Part shown: positions 1-15,527 of the stretch, one piece after another | How the letters are laid out: each line of letters opens with the position of its first letter | How positions within the stretch are numbered: position 1 is the first letter of the stretch | Source: Acanthornis magna | Taxonomy: Eukaryota; Chordata; Aves; Passeriformes; Acanthizidae | Assembly (NCBI GenBank): GCA_036785705.1 | Contig: JAWUZG010000361.1 | Span: 372,001 to 436,000 of the forward strand | DNA length: 64,000 nucleotides | Direction of reading: 5' to 3' | The notes under the pieces: generated by a model | The model's input: the letters and a program-made list of their open reading frames with translations, nothing else | Database searches by the model: none | What the model was told of the DNA's origin: nothing | Position numbers and translations under genes: made by a program

Positions 1-2004
1 TGCTTCATCTTTTATATCTAAACGTGTATTTTCCCTAGTATGTATCATCCTAAGACAAAGCATTTTGTGTGACCTAATGAGATCAATGGACAGCAAACTC
101 CAGTATACTAAGTAAGAATTATTAAAGAAAAGCCCTTTCCTGAATCTGACATCTCCTTTAGCACAAGGAATTCTAATTTTCCCTGATTTCACAGATGTTT
201 TTCACCTGAATTTCCATCCTAGCATGGCAGCAGCCAGCAGCTGCTCTCCTGTCTGGAATACGTTGCTTTGAATGCAGCCTCTAGTGAAATACACACATGA
301 AATCTGACGTAAATAGAGTCTTGAGATATAAGAAGCCATAAAGGAGATTTGATGGGCTTTAACTGCTGTCAAATGATACACAAGGAACATACTCTGCAAT
401 AACATGTACCTCGTATGGATCCTATTTGCTTCCCCATGATAAAGTGGCAACTTAAGCTGCGAAAATTACTGCCATCCATCTCACCCCATGCATTCACATG
501 CTTGGGAAGCATAAGTGAATATGCAGCTACGTGTTTCGCAAACAAAATATTTCTCCTAAGATGAAAATGAGAGTAACTCATTTCACAAGAAATGATCAGG
601 CAATGCATGAAGCCTGGCATGAGTCCACCCTATCAAAGCCCAACAACCCTGCTGCACACTGAACTCTTCTGCTTTGTGGACCAGAATCAGATCCACAGTA
701 CAAAGGTCCAACAACTGTGAAGTCAAAAGGGCAGAATTTTTTCCTTAACTCAAAATTTTCTTTGTTATATGCTACAAAGTCATGTCCTTTCTGCTATTTT
801 TCTGCGCACTGTATTTGTTCTGTCCTCTCCCAGGATCTCACTGATCTCAAAGTGTGTTTGTATGATGCTTGATGCGTGAGGACCACATGGCCATATGTCC
901 TATAATGCAGATTTATAAGTGTATATATATAGGTTAATTGAACTAAAATAAACTCCAGTCCCCCAGCAGCAGTACATACCCATGAGCAAATTGTATGTTC
1001 CGTAAAACACTGCTTGTGACTTTTAAAGACCCTTTGTTAAATTGTTCTTTTTATTTCAGGAATATTTCTTTGAAAGTCTTCTTTGAAATATGAGGCATAT
1101 TTGCATGAGTTATGTCACTTTTCCTTTTTCTACATTACCAGTTCTTTATACATTTCTATCTGCATGATATCTCTTTAAATCTGATAGTTCTTTCATTCAT
1201 TTATTTTTTTATCTCTAATATTATCATCAAACTTTCATTTTCTGCCTCTGGTTCCTTTCTTTATCTCCTTTGCCACAGAGAGATCATAATCCCACATTAT
1301 TAATTATCTGACAGTGATATTGAAGAAGCTATTGCTGCTTATGTAATAGGAAAATCTAATTATTTTAATAAAGATATGATTGACTCCATCAGGTGATACC
1401 TTGGTCTGATTTTCTAGGACATTAACTCAGCAGAACTCTTACAGTCCCAATCTCTGTGGCTGATGGTAACATGGCACCATAACCTGCTCCTGTAAATCTA
1501 CCAGCAGGAACAGATTCCAACATTTTGCCCTAAGAGCCAAACACTACAGTCTCTGCATATCTTTTTATGAAACAGAAGTAGTTATTAGAGTTACCAAATA
1601 AATTCAGAGCTCCAGGGACTGGCAGCGACATTTTAATTTGTCAAGTGGGATAGAAATTTAAAGCTGGTTTTACCCTGAACAATCGACAAGATATTTACAA
1701 AATTAAAGAAACAAAAGAATGCTTCCACCAAGACACAATTTCTCATTCTAATGCTCTGCCTGTACTATCATTGCTTTCAAAATGAAGAGTACACAGCACA
1801 GCACCTACTTTTATATTAGTCTCCATTTATTGTTCTCTTGTATTAGATGAACAATTCCTATGGACATTTTCACCCAAGTTTCTCAAACATTAACCATGTG
1901 GGGAAGCTTATTATTCCCATTTTACAAATGAGAAGACTGTGGAGCTAACATTATATGTGATCCAAAAACACCAGAAAATGGTGACTTGTCTGCCTTTCAT
2001 GCAA
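1..2004. other. intergenic desert, nothing specific
   Basis: AT-rich sequence. Short open frames on both strands have no splice-site context or recognisable domain. No repeat was identified. Confidence 0.7.
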
Positions 2005-2125
2005 GCACTGCCCAGAGCCTGACTGGCAGGCAGTGCCACAGGCTGGGGGTCCAAACACCCTCTGGATGAAGAGCCTTTTTCTAATATCCAGCATAAACCT
2101 CTCCTGACACAGCTTCATGCCATAC
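2005..2125 (-). mobile_element. CR1 fragment, minus strand
   Basis: Plus-strand text ccctctggatgaagagcct, tttctaatatccagcataaa and cctctcctgacacagcttca is the reverse of the CR1 segment for 'caggggaggtttagattggatattaggaaa'. Diverged and short. Confidence 0.7.
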
Positions 2126-2469
2126 ACCTTCCTTTTTTACCTTATTTCCTAGAAAGGTTTCCTGTTCAGCCAAGACAGACATCTTCCTCACCTGCTTGAC
2201 TTCTGACATTTGGGAATTGCCTGTTCCTGTGCCCATAAGAGGTGATGTTTTAAAGGTGATCAGCACTGATGGACCCCAACACCTGCAAAAAAATTTTCCT
2301 AGGTGGCCTTATTCACTAATTCCCTGAACATCCTGAAGTGTCCTCTCCTCATGTCGAGTATGGATTTTGCTGGCACTTTTCCTCCGATCACCAGAGATTA
2401 TAAACTCAATCGCTTCATGGCTGCTGTGGCCAAGATGATCACCAATCCCCACTTTGCTCACAAGACCCA
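2126..2469. other. unassigned sequence between two opposed CR1 ends
   Basis: No family recognised. Short open frames on each strand look like chance. Confidence 0.5.
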
Positions 2470-2575
2470 CTCTGCTGTGCTATGGTTTAGTTGATACGGT
2501 GGCGTTCAACCAAAGGTTGGACTCAATCATCTTGGAGGTCTTTTCCAACCTTAGTGGTTCTATGATTCTAAGAGT
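2470..2575 (+). mobile_element. CR1 3' terminus, plus strand
   Basis: ctatggtttagttgatacgg, then ggttggactcaatcatcttg and gaggtcttttccaacctta, ending ggttctatgattcta, is the classic avian CR1 3' end. It faces the opposite way from the CR1 piece at 2,005-2,125, with about 345 bp of unassigned sequence between. Confidence 0.9.
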
Positions 2576-5500
2576 GAATGAATGGAAGATAAGGAATGAT
2601 CCACTTCACATCTAAATACTCTCTTGGTGGAATTCCCAGAGAAGGGAGAAAGCATGGGGAAACCATGGAGAAAGTTAAGTCAAGAGCCCAAAGCGTCAGC
2701 ACAAGCAAGACCTGAAGCGGTTCATGTAGCCACCTCCGAAAGTATCAGGGCCTGGGCATAGCACCAAAAATGGAAAATCAAATAATGCAATGAAATAAAA
2801 ATTATTTACTACTTTTTTTTTCTTCTGTGGATGCAGAGACACATAAAGCAAAGAAATCTACATTAAAAATAAGGCTAATTGATTTGTGAGAGGTGAGAAA
2901 ATAAAAATCAAACCAAAAATAGAATCAGACTTCAGTACCCTGACAGTACCCTGACCCTTTTACACTGAAATACACAGAAAAAACTTGGCAGACAGAGCTA
3001 CTATGGTTTCCTCAGGATCGCTGAGGGACCTGGCAAACCTGCAGGAATATCACCAGGACAGGTTGTCCTTGACAGTTAGCAGGCATAGTGATTCAGCTCA
3101 GACTGTCAATTAAAATCTTTATATCACGTTTTCTATCATCATAGCAGCAGGCCAGAATTGATATCCAACATTTAAGACTGAAGAAATGGTTTTAATTATT
3201 CTGAATAAACGGAGAGATTCAGTTTACAAAAGAATTAGTAAAAACCTTCAAAGAGAAAACTGGGGGAGGAAAAGAGATGGAAAAGGCACTATTAAACTTT
3301 AGCTTGCTCACTACCTTTTTTGGATTTGGAAATATATATCATATAATGTCATCCTATGGAAATATTTCAGTAAGCTGTTCTTGTATGCTGATACTACATC
3401 TAGGACATTTTGGGAGCTATTTCGTGTAAATAATTAGTCATAGTAGTAGCTCCCTTTGAGGACACGTAAGTGCCCTCAGATACTGCCAAGAGATGGGCCA
3501 AGAGACTTGGAACTCCACACTCATCCCCAGCTCAGACCTCAAAGCCTGCTCACCTGTTCACCAGGTACAGGAGCATGAGAGATGACCCCAGGACCCAGTG
3601 CCTGACAAAACAAAAGGTAGTTCCTAAATATAAGACTACCATGGAAAGGGCTACCAAAGGCAGCACAGTCAGCAAGATTAGGCTCAGGCTAGCACAGACA
3701 AGCATCCCAAGGCCAAAGCAACACGGAGCTACCACTCCTGCTCCCTGTATGTGGGCAGGACTAACCCCAAGCAGGTAAAGGCAAAGGCATTTTTTCCCCA
3801 GGTATGACAGGAAACTTTCAAAAACAGCTTTGGACAATTATGGGTGGGCTGTGATTCTTGACTCCTCACTGGACTCAAGAATGGTATGAACACTGGTATG
3901 ATACCTGCAAGGAGAGAGCAATGCAGATAGGATAAAATCATTGTCCAGAACATCTCTCCTGGCTGCTTATCCCCCCAGGTACACATAGCAGCTTTGCAGG
4001 GTACAGAAATTATAAACTTTTTGAAGCCGGAAAATGAATGATGTTTACATTTAGTTAAGTGGAGGAGAGAGATGGCAGAGTGACTGCCAACAATCACTGG
4101 GCTGGTTTAAATTGCTTTTCACCAGCACTGTCACCCGAGCAGATCTGTACCAAGACACCAGGAAAAGCTGCTAGTCTAAGAGCAAGTTTATGCACTTCAG
4201 AGCGGTACTGGAAGGTACTGCAATAGTGATTGACATCAATATGGAGATATTCAGAAGAGAGGAAGGGAAAAAATAAGTGGATGGATTCAGAAGAAAGAGT
4301 GGAAATGCAAAGTTCAGGAGGACACCATTTTACAGTACACAATTGCACAGATTAGCAAGTTAGATGGTACTGAAACAAAATATCCAGTATTGAAATTAAT
4401 GACCATAAAAATATCCCAGCAGAAAGATGGAGATTCATTGAAACATAATGCATACTGTAAATAATCATTAAGTAAGTTAATCTTTAAGGATACCAAAAAG
4501 TATCTTTATACACTGGAGGGGCCAAGAGACTTTGAAGTCTTTCCATTTTTCACCTTGTAATTCACAACTTTTAGACCATTATGCAATTGCAAAATTTTAA
4601 AGAAGCTTCAATGATAACCCTGAAAGTCACAATAAGATGAACAGAAATGATATGATAAAAAGGAAGGAATGTTCTTCATTCATTTTCTTAACATCAACCT
4701 TTACTTTTGACTGTTCCAATGTGTACTAAGAATCAATATTTATACATTGGAAAGCACCTAAGCTCAAATATTTCAAATTTCAAAGATTTTGGATTCTAAA
4801 CCCAACAATATCTTTATAAACTAGCACTGTTCAATCACAAGACTCCACATATTTTGGGAAACACAATTCAGATGAAAAATCTGGTGACTTCCAGTGGGAC
4901 AAGATTAGGAAGAAATAGGAAGAAATGGGAAGAGCTGTAGAAGAACCTGTTCAGAAATTAGTACAGTGACACACGAATAAAGTTTGTGGAGTTCAAGGAC
5001 TTTCTCTAACTAGTCCTGAAAAAATGAACCTCAAAGCCAGCCATTCTCCAATTAAAAAAAAAAAAAAATCATCATTTCTGCCAAGTTTACTGTCTGGTTG
5101 TTTTCTTTTATCAACTAATGAAAAAATACCAAAAAAATTAGTTGGGACTTCCCATGTAGACCAGACTGAATTGAAGCTATAACAAAACTCCAGACAAAAT
5201 GAGATGAACTATTCAAAATTTCATTTTTGCAATACTGACACCTCTCTAGCGATACGTTTAAGGCTCTAGAGAGAAAACACTACAAAGCCATCCAACATAC
5301 TGCACTAAACATTAAGCAGAACATTTGACAGAGGTGTTATATAGAAGCAGGAAGAAGTATGAGTAGAGACTGCTGGACAATAACAGCTTAACCCGTGGTG
5401 AAATAATGTACTGCACCAAGGTCTGGGTAAGCAGTTACAGGAGTTAAATAAAGCTAGCAAAATTTCTACAGACACCTCATTATAGAAGTACTTTCTAGAA

Positions 5501-8500
5501 AACTGACAGAACCCAATAGAGGGTAAAAAAAAAACCAAATAAAGCCCAGCTGACACAAAAGAAAGAGGAAGCAGAAAGACATAATGTCTCATGTTTTAAA
5601 CCCTTAAAATATATTTCTGAGTATTTCCAGTCTATTCAGAATTTAATTTAGCTTTTAAACAGACCTTTAACATTCAGGTCTTTGTTAGCACATGTGTCTT
5701 TTAGTACGTGTCAGCACCTTTGGTATGTAAAAATCACTGTGCATTATGTTTTACCATGTATTTCACAGTTCTTTGTTCCTTGCACCACAAATAGAATTGT
5801 GGTTTTGAAAACTCTCTAGACACATGCTGCACTTTTTGCAATCTATTTTCTGCAAAGAATTGCTCTCAAACTAGGTAGCACTCTCTCTTGAACTTGTAAT
5901 AAATACAAGAATGTTGGGACACACTCAGAAGTTATTTATACCCAATAACTTTTTTTTTTTTTGCCTGGTGAGTAAACCATTCTTCACCTGAAAGTACATA
6001 AAGGTAATTATATTGGCTCGTGCTGAAAGGTGAAAAACAGCACATAAAATAATAAATAGCAGAAAGAGGGTATTTAAATAGGCATGTAAACTATGCTTTT
6101 CACATTAAAGAGCATAATAAGAGAAATATGATCCTATTTTAGCAGAACCTACAGGACGTTAGGATGGTAGTATTGAGGTCTGTCCAAGTACTTAGGCTCT
6201 TACACACCAAACAAGACAATAAAATAATACATTTTGTCTAAAATAATAAATTTTCAACCATACAGTGAAACAAACAGATAGCAGTCAGGAAAATACAGGA
6301 AACTGAATCTCAACAGTTGCAGCAGATTTTTCAAGAAGAAAAGAAGAATGATTAAAGACTAAACGGAGAGATCTGACCAAACAGTGTCCCTCTTCAGAAG
6401 GTGGCATCATTTCAGATAAATTCTACTGACTGCAGTACATTACTCAATAGGGGTATGCCAGTTTTAGTACATCATAAATGACTTCTGAATTAGTATTTTA
6501 ATGATGTACCTTACTGCTGGCTCTGCAATCAGTGGGAAAATCAGATTTGCACAATGAAAATGCAATATTTACTCATTTTTTTCTGAACCCCGAACTGACC
6601 CTAAATACTTCTGCCTCCGTCCCAAATCTCAGTGAAACACAAAGCTGAAAACCAATTTTATCACTGTGTATCTGTCCTGTGAACTGGTCCCTGCTGGGAG
6701 AGACCAGAAAGGTCTGTGGTCTGTGCTGCTGGAGCACAATCTCACTTTGCAAACTGAGGAGCTGGCTCAGGCTCATGATGTTTGTTCTGACCCTCCCCCA
6801 GAATAGCCCATGTAGCATCAGAGTACCCCAAGCAGGATCTGTCCAGGTCCACGAGGCTGCTGCACCCAGGACAGGACTCTCGACTGGACCAGAGCAGACC
6901 CCTGGAGAAAAGCAGCCCCTGAAGAAAAGCACCTTGTGCTGTGAGCAGCCCCTCCATGGCACTGCTCAGACTTCGACCCTTACATGACTTTGCCGCTGAG
7001 TGATGCTTTGGCAGGCCATGGAAAGGTGCCCTGGCACCTTTTCTCCAGTGCAGCACTTGTATGCCAGCCCCTCTTTCACTGTAGCTAACCAGGATTTCCT
7101 GGAGTTTTTCTCATTTTCTACCTGTACTGTATTGCTCCTGGAATGAATATTAGGAAGCAAGCACAGAATAGCATTTGATAGACAGTGTGTCAGGCCTACT
7201 TACACCATTTTTTCCATAACACAGAGAAACTCTGGTTTATAATGGGAGTTCTAAGACAATTATAATTACCACAGCTCAGACTATGATGCTTTAATGGAAA
7301 GGAAATGGTGCTGTTACAGGAATTTGAAAGATACCAGGAGAGGGTGGGATGCTTTCAGGATTTATTAGATGCTGCCACTGTAATGCCCTTTCTTTGAGAA
7401 AACAGCACAGAGTACCACTCCCTGCTGATTCTAAAGCACAGTGAATGAGAGCACAGCTCACAATTATGGCAAACTTTGAAACCTGTCAGTCAAGGAGCGG
7501 AGCTGGTAATGCCAAACAAAACAGCAGATTTACACCTGGGAAATGAGGCTATAATGTAAGAAATACATTTTCTTTGCTCTCATTTATACCAACAGTAGTG
7601 GGAGAATTAACTACAGGGGATTCTTAGCATATTTACAAGACACTACAGGAGGCTTTTAGCATATTTACAAGCAACAATGGCATAATTTTACATGCAGAAG
7701 TTTAAATACTGTAAAGTCTGCTCTGTCTTTAGTTTCTGTGATGTAAGGCATCTGTATCCCCACCTTAAGTTTAAACAGCTACATGCTCTATTAATTCGTT
7801 ACACTCAAAGGGATTTTGAGATGAATTTTCTAAAAGCAGCAGGACATTCGGGTTTGGAATCTCTTTTTATTTTATTTAATGCTTTGTTTTAAAAGGGGAA
7901 AGAAAAAGGCATTTTTAATGCTTCAAAATCACATGGGGTTTTTTTAGACTTTGTTTTTGTTTGCAAAAATAAAATGCTGACACTAAAGATGTGTGCAGTA
8001 GCTTCAGACAGTTGAAGCCTGTTAAGCTGCTGGGCTTTACTTCTTTTACAGAGCAAGAACAAGAAATCAACGTATCTTCTATTCCACTCTATGGTCTTGG
8101 GAAAGGAGACATGGAGGGGGATAGAAGGAACAGGATATATGACAGGAATATTCTGTGTCTGCTACAAACTTGGTTGAATGCAAAAACCAAACTGGACCTG
8201 GCCCTAACAGGAATCTGTCATTTCCATTCTCCAGTTCTGGGGAGCCCAGGGCATGGGCTCACTGGACATGACCATACTCTGTGACATGTGTTTTGCAGCC
8301 AAACAGCGGTGGGGCTGAGGGGTGCTCAGATGGCAAGACTGGCTAAAGCTGCCTTTTGGTCACATCCATCGAACATTTTCTTATTTGAAATATAAAACCT
8401 AGATTACGCAAATACCGATCGCACGGCTCCTAAATTTTTTGTGTAAGAAATCAAAGAGTTCATGTTAAAATGATGTCCTAAGGACAGGGCTCTGTACAAT

Positions 8501-11500
8501 GTGTGAGTGCAATGACACACAGAACTCCTCTCTGAGACAGGCTGAAGGACCAAGCCTGATCATTTCCCCCATAGGAACAGAACCTACAGGAGCCACAGCA
8601 GTGTCTGCTCCCTGCCATACTGCAGCCCACAGTTTCTTATAACCTTGATCTGTGACATGTGACTACAGCCTGGGGATAAAAATCAGTTTCATGCCTCCTC
8701 TTTTACTCTATTTTAACACATTCACTTGCAGCAAGACTTGCTCAAGCCGAAAAGGAAAGACAAGACAGAAGACAGATTCATCTTCACCTGAATTTAGGAA
8801 TGCAACTGAGGGACTTGATAGCGAAACATCCCTCAGAGCTCTCCTGGACAGGTACTCATGTCCCAAGAGTAAATTAGTCCACCCACAATCAGCTTCAATA
8901 AAAAAAAGAGAAAAAAACAGAACTATCAATTGCTTGAATTTGACACAAATTAACACTAACCAAAACAAAATATTGTAATATATATTTTTGGTAGACATTA
9001 CTGTCTTTTACTGCTTTATAATGCATTTACATTTTTAATAAAATTCTGGATACATATCTATGCATAAAATTTCCTTCAGTTTTTTTATTAAGTCTAATAA
9101 AAATTCATTATATATTCATGCAATTCCAGGAACTTACCAATTATTATGGTTGAACCTAGCCTGCAATATTTAATACTCATAAAATATGTTCATTCATGAT
9201 CATCAGTACACATAACATCAAAACAAAACCAAAATTTTCTGTATGTGGGTTTCTTTTGTAAAATAAATGCTTTAACCTCTCAGGTGCAGTGAGACACCAG
9301 AGGAGATAAAATCTGAAGCAGCTTTGTTATTTTTAGCTTAATTATGGCTCACCTCTGAAGGAAGGTGATGAAAAAGAAAGGAGAGTTTCAGAGGATAGAA
9401 ACACTGGAGCTTAAGACAGACCCGTTTTCTTTGAAAACCTATTTGAACAAGTTTGCTTGTGACAAAACCAAGGGGCAATGAATGCACAGCAGATCAGCCC
9501 TTCACACCAGCTGGAAGCAGCCTGTGTGCCCTCCCCCAGCCCCACAGCTTCCTCCTCCCAGCATCTTTCACATGAAACCCAAAATTCCCCTGCGGGACAG
9601 GCTTTTAATTGCCACCTTCCATTACTCATAACAACACTGGCTAAATGATGGGCCAAACTCTGCCATCACTTAATTCTAAATGCACCATTTCATTAAATTA
9701 AGGCAGAATCAAGATGTGGCACCGTATGTGTAGATTGTCTGTTCAGATTTTTGGCTATATATAGGAAGGAGGGGTTCAGTTCCTAAAGTTATGGCACTAA
9801 ATCAGATGCCTGGGTTTCCTGATAGCATAATGTCAGTAAAATTTAGCACAGATGCTCCGATTTCTCTGTGCAAGTCCCAATTAAAGAGCCTAGGATTGCA
9901 TGGCATGTGGGACTCCTGATCCAACCATAAATTCATGCACATTCACGCCCCTGCTGAAAGTAATCGTGATTGTAAAATAGGATTTTGCCTCTAAAAATGA
10001 AGATGCTAATTTTGTGTGCCTGATACAATTCCTGCTGCCATTGCACCATGGTGGGAGCCACATTCTTTCACAATTATTTCCTCATCTCTGCTCCGCTTTC
10101 CTTTCTTCTTACTGAGTACATGACTGAGTGTGTGCTGATCCACAAACCCCAGTAACTCAGAGCTCATGAAAACTGATCCCTTGCAGTGCCTCAACTACCA
10201 TCATAAATAACTTGGATTTAGAGCCTGTTGCAAAGTAACAACACTGCCAAGTATTAAGCTAATAATTAATTAGCTGAGTTTAAAAGTAGTCACTCTTCAA
10301 CTTAATAAATTGTAACTGGTGGAAACGGAGTCAAAGTCCACCTCTAATAAGAGATATACTACACTGCCATACATGTAACTGTTCAATACAACTCAAAATG
10401 TGCCAGTTAAGTATCCCTGAGTAGATCAATTTAGTTATCTGGATTATTTACTACTGCAGGATGTGTCACTTTGGTACTATTCATATTACTCGCCTTTACT
10501 GTGTATACATTTCATATTCAATGAAAACCTATATTTATGAAATGATTAAGTGATACAGGATCGCTAAGGCCCCTTACACAGTAAAATACTTTGATAGCAT
10601 ATGGTCTGACATACAATTATTTTACTCTTTGATTTATTTATATGCTGTAAACTAAAAAATATTTAGAAAGTTATCTTCTAGATTGTGAATAACGGTCTAT
10701 AAGAATCTGGCATTATTGCTATTTTATTCAGGAAACTACTATTATACACAGTCTTGTCTCAGATATGTTGCTCCATTTGTATGACTTTACCATTTTATAT
10801 TAATACACCTAGAGCAGTTTAGGGTTTCATTTAGGTCTATTTAACTTTTTTTTTTGGGGGGGTGGTGTATAAAGCAGCTTGACTCACCTTCCATCTTTAT
10901 TGGCATTTTTACAGAACAAAATTCGATGCCTACTCTATCAATCTTCACACAGATAGGTAATTTTTTTACTCACGATTTGTGTTGCCTTTGAAAAGGTTGC
11001 ACATTATTTACTTGTACATAAATGGTATGCCAGCCTGAGCCTCAAGGGAGGATTTCCTTACTTCAAAAATTTTACACTTTTGAAAAAACTACCTGCAGAA
11101 CACCATACACAATTGTGAGATGCCCAGTGCCCCTCAGTTCATCCCTTCAAAAAACAGAGGAGCTGGCAGAGGTGATGTGGTGAATTTTCAGACACAGTAG
11201 CTTGGAAATCAGCCCAGACTGCATCTGTGTCCTTGCAGTGTCCAGGAAGGCATTTTTCAGTGTATGCTGTAGCCCTGGGCACAGTGCATTTGCTTGCAAA
11301 GTGATATCAAGAATCATATTTGCATCAAGTAAAACCTGAGCTATATTGATATCCTAACACACTGCAGAATGACTCCTGAAAGTAATTTTCTGAGTTTTAA
11401 GACTGTTGAAAGCTAACAGCAAACTTGTAGAACATAAATAATACTTTTTTAACTTGTTGCAAATGCACAGTGATACCTTTCCACAAAGAATGCTGCCTTT

Positions 11501-14500
11501 TAAGATCAATTTTAATGCATTCAAAATATATTCAAATTTCTGTAGGAGAGAGTATTGAATTCTACTAACAGTTTTCCTGTCCTGGGGGAATATGCCCAGA
11601 ATCTTCTTCATTTCATATCAGGGAGACCATATAAATTAGAAAAATAGGAGACAATAGACTAAATTCTTAATAGTGGCATAGTGCATATGCATTATTTACA
11701 AGGCAAAAGGATTAAGTATTAGAAAAGCTGAAACCAGCTCCCATATTAAAGAAAGGGATATTTGAGATAAGATTACGTGACGCCAATACTAATCTTTTAG
11801 GTATTTTAAATTCAAATTCTATTCAGTAAAAAACACTGTAGATCATTGTATATTTATGAAGAGTAGCCAAAAACACCTCTTCAATTTTATCATTAATAGA
11901 GTTGGAATAGGTCAAAATCAACTTAAATTAAGAGGATTGAATGAAAGAATAAAGGCTTGTAAATTCAAATTCTTTTGTTTGTAAAGCCTGATTAGAAAAA
12001 CGTGTAACAAAAAATTATCCCAAATTGCAAACATCTTGTGAAAAAGACCATCACCAGTTTACTAGGTTTGGACCTGTCACATTGGTTTCTGAGCAGGCAC
12101 CTTCAAAACCACATGACCTCTCCAGTGGAAGGGAGAGAATTACAGTTTCCACACACAGATTTTGACTCACTCTGTTGTTGCAGCACAAGAACTTTGTTTC
12201 GGTCACACAAAGTGTTTGACCAACTCTGTCTCTTACAGACATCACAGAGTAGAAGGGATCTTTGGCATGCCAGGATGAGGCTAAACCTCTGCTTTAGTAA
12301 GCTGCTAAAAATGAGGTAGTACAATGTCACTGAGAGGTGGGAGAGGCACAGTGTTTCTCTTATGGAGACAGTGCAAAGTCCATTCTCGAGTCTTCCTGGC
12401 AGCACACCCGGAAAACCAAAAACAACCCAAGAACACTAAGAAGGAATCACCAAAGGTCAAGTCAGCACCTGTCTCCTCCAGCTTTGTGAGGCAGCCCAGG
12501 TGCCCTCTTCCTTCTGAGTGATGTACCCTGCAAAGCACTCAACTCACTGCCCACTGCACTTTGTCCTCCAGTTTCACCAAATGAAGTTTTTTTCAAAGAA
12601 GACCAACACAAAGCAATAGTACTCAAACACCTAACACTGAAATATTTACTCTCGTTTCTGTTGCACTAATTATCATCCTTTGATATGCTTGCTTTAAGCA
12701 AGAAAACTTCTGTGAAGCTAGTAGAATAGCCAAGTCTCTATTTTCAAACACTGCTATTCCTAAATATTTACAGTATAAAAGGCCTGACATGCAATCTATC
12801 CTGGGAAAGTGTCAGACAACAACCTACAACATATTAAAATTTTGTTCATTATTGCATAAACCATCAAATGCCAAGTACCTCACTTCAAAGAAAATAAATC
12901 ATTAAAATCCATTCTAGCTTCCTAGTCCTCCAAAAGTCTCCTTAACAGATCTATCGTGCCACCACAAGAGAGAAGCCACAGATGGCTTCATGCTACAGAC
13001 TTTGCTCACCATCTACTGCTAGAACATTTTTGTGTCATTCTCTGCCTCCCCACAAAATGTCCCAGCCTGGTGAAGATCAGATACAGAGATCAACAAAAGC
13101 TAGAACAACACTGCTGGTGATGCTATACATTATTTACTCATTTTAAAAAAAGAAAAAAATACTGCGAAGCTTACAGCAAATAGCACTGCTGACCCTCTTC
13201 ACCAGTAAGTAGGACCTCTGGAGGTACCAGGGCAAAGTGCTGAGCAGCAGTGCCTTGGAAGAAGTGAAGAGCAAGGGAGCAGCACCAAGACAGTGTCTTC
13301 CCTCTCTTTCTCCCCAGCGCCACTAGGTAAGAACAGGGACTGAAGGATTCTCCAAGTGCCTTGAAAACAACCAGAACTGACCTGAAGAGCTTTGCCTTTG
13401 TGGTGAAGCTCTTCAGCTAAACACATGCAAAGGCAGGGACTCTGTTTTCATGCTGGAGTTGGGCATCCCCTGGGAGAGCTCAGGATGACCCATGTGGCAC
13501 TCAGGGGGTCACTACTGCAACATTCTCTTTAACACACAGAGCAACTTTAAAAGAATTTCTGTCTTAGGGAGTGGGCTTTTCATTTTGCAATGAATGAAAA
13601 TAACTTGTGCTACTGTTTCAACACAGGAGAATCTATAATATAAATTGGTACTCTTAGCTGCCATGATATTCTATTTATCCATATAATTTTACATCTTCTT
13701 ACAAACTCTTCTGTAACATCATTTTATCATGCATTCCTACCAGTGTGAGAATGCCTTCTATTAAATGACTTTCAGATTTTGGTTTTTACTGTTCAGAACA
13801 GGGAAAATCCTGTTTGTCCAAAATTAATTTTTAAAAAATTTTAAAAATAAACTGAAATACCACTATTCCATATTAATAACAAAATCAGTTTGTATTTTTG
13901 TTATGAATAGCTGATGAAAATCAGTAGCTCTACTAAAAAGGTGTCTCTACTTCACAGACATGTAGAATTCAAGAAAACATGAGACACTCTTCGTTACATG
14001 CACATAAGGTAATAACACTCATACTTGTTATCAAATAAATTATTAGAGAGATATAAAGACTATTTATATTTTAACACACATGTTGCATAACAGCTAGTTA
14101 GTTAGATGGAAAACCTCCTGGTCTCTCTTCAATCCATAGGATCAAAAATATTTTCCTAATTAGTAAGTAAAAATCATAACAGTTTTGAGGAAATTTCTGC
14201 TGTGCTAATATGGAAATCTTTCATTCCCTAAAGATGAAAGTTTTATGTGGTAAATAAATGTAGAACTTGTAGTCATAACAATGTAAGAAATGAAAATGCC
14301 TAAGATGCAAGAAGACTTGTCCTAATGTGCACATTAGTCATTTGTTTGAAAGCATTTCATTCTTCCCCTCCCCTTTTAATGCATATTGCACAACATTAGC
14401 ATTGCTCCATATGAAATGGCTAATAGTTCAGGATTCTTGAAGTAATTTTAAATCAAACTCTTCTGGAAGCTTCTTTCCTTTCTTTTCTTAAAATACTGCT

Positions 14501-15527
14501 TAATTTTGGAAAACAAGCAGCATGGTATGATACAACAGCATCCGCAAAACTAAGGCGAAAACCCCACTCAATCAGCCCATGTAAACCCCTATGACTACCT
14601 ACTCCTGCAAGCTAACTGCACATTCCACGTATTTGGTTCACAGATTAAAACATTTGACAAACAGGCACATGTTAAATGGACATGGTTTAGCTCCTCAACA
14701 GGACATAGCATAACACACTATGCATTGTGGAAGAAGACAGAGCAGAAGGAGACAGAAGCAGCAAAGAGACCAAACCAGGATGTTCTTCTGAGATGTCTGA
14801 AGCCAGACCTGCCCTGCCTGGCAGGGAAAACACCTTCTCATCATGTGGTTTCACAGGCTGAAGAATCTTCCAGGTCCTAAGAAATTCAAGTATGCATCTA
14901 CATCTAACTTGGTTGTAAAATAAAATAATAGCAAATTAAATCCTACAGTGCTGCCCCTCATTACTGCCCTGCACTATCAGTGTTCTATCACAAAGTGTAT
15001 CTTGGCACATGCATGGCACATGCACATGTGTATCTACAGATTGATTCTTTGTGAGGCTTTGTGACCTCTAAGAAGCATTTGTTTCTACTGCCCACAGGCA
15101 TGCAATGTGCTTTGCCTGTGCTTATTCGCCCTGAAATCCAGCACTCCCGAGGCTACAGCACCACTGTAAGGTCTGCAACTTACCAACCCATTCCACATAG
15201 GATGTCTCAAATGATTACTAGATATTATTTTGGGCAACTCTACAGAGAGTCTTATTTTTACATAGTATTACCACATCTCATAAAATAATAAAATCATTAA
15301 GGCTGGAAAAGATTATGCCCCTGTCATGACTTCCTGTTATTTATGATTTCTGTTATTTTCCTGCCTTCATTTTAGATTTTACTCTAGCTGCCCTTTCCAA
15401 ACCAATTTTCATATAACTGGACATTTTAGCACATATTTCATTTGCTTGCAGGTGTCAAGGAAGTGGAGTCAGAAAGAGCATGATTTTTGTTGTTCAAGAC
15501 ACAGATGTACCCACTTCCAGAGAATAA
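2576..15527. other. intergenic desert
   Basis: No gene supported. It contains small A/T runs (for example 5,050, 5,950, 10,848), a T8-G7 run near 10,850, the direct repeat at 7,624, and a GC-richer patch at about 6,770-7,080 with overlapping open frames on both strands but no recognised domain or repeat. Confidence 0.65.
7624..7671. repeat. 16-bp direct repeat pair
   Basis: ttagcatatttacaag occurs at 7,624-7,639 and again at 7,656-7,671, suggesting a local duplication of about 32 bp. Confidence 0.9.
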
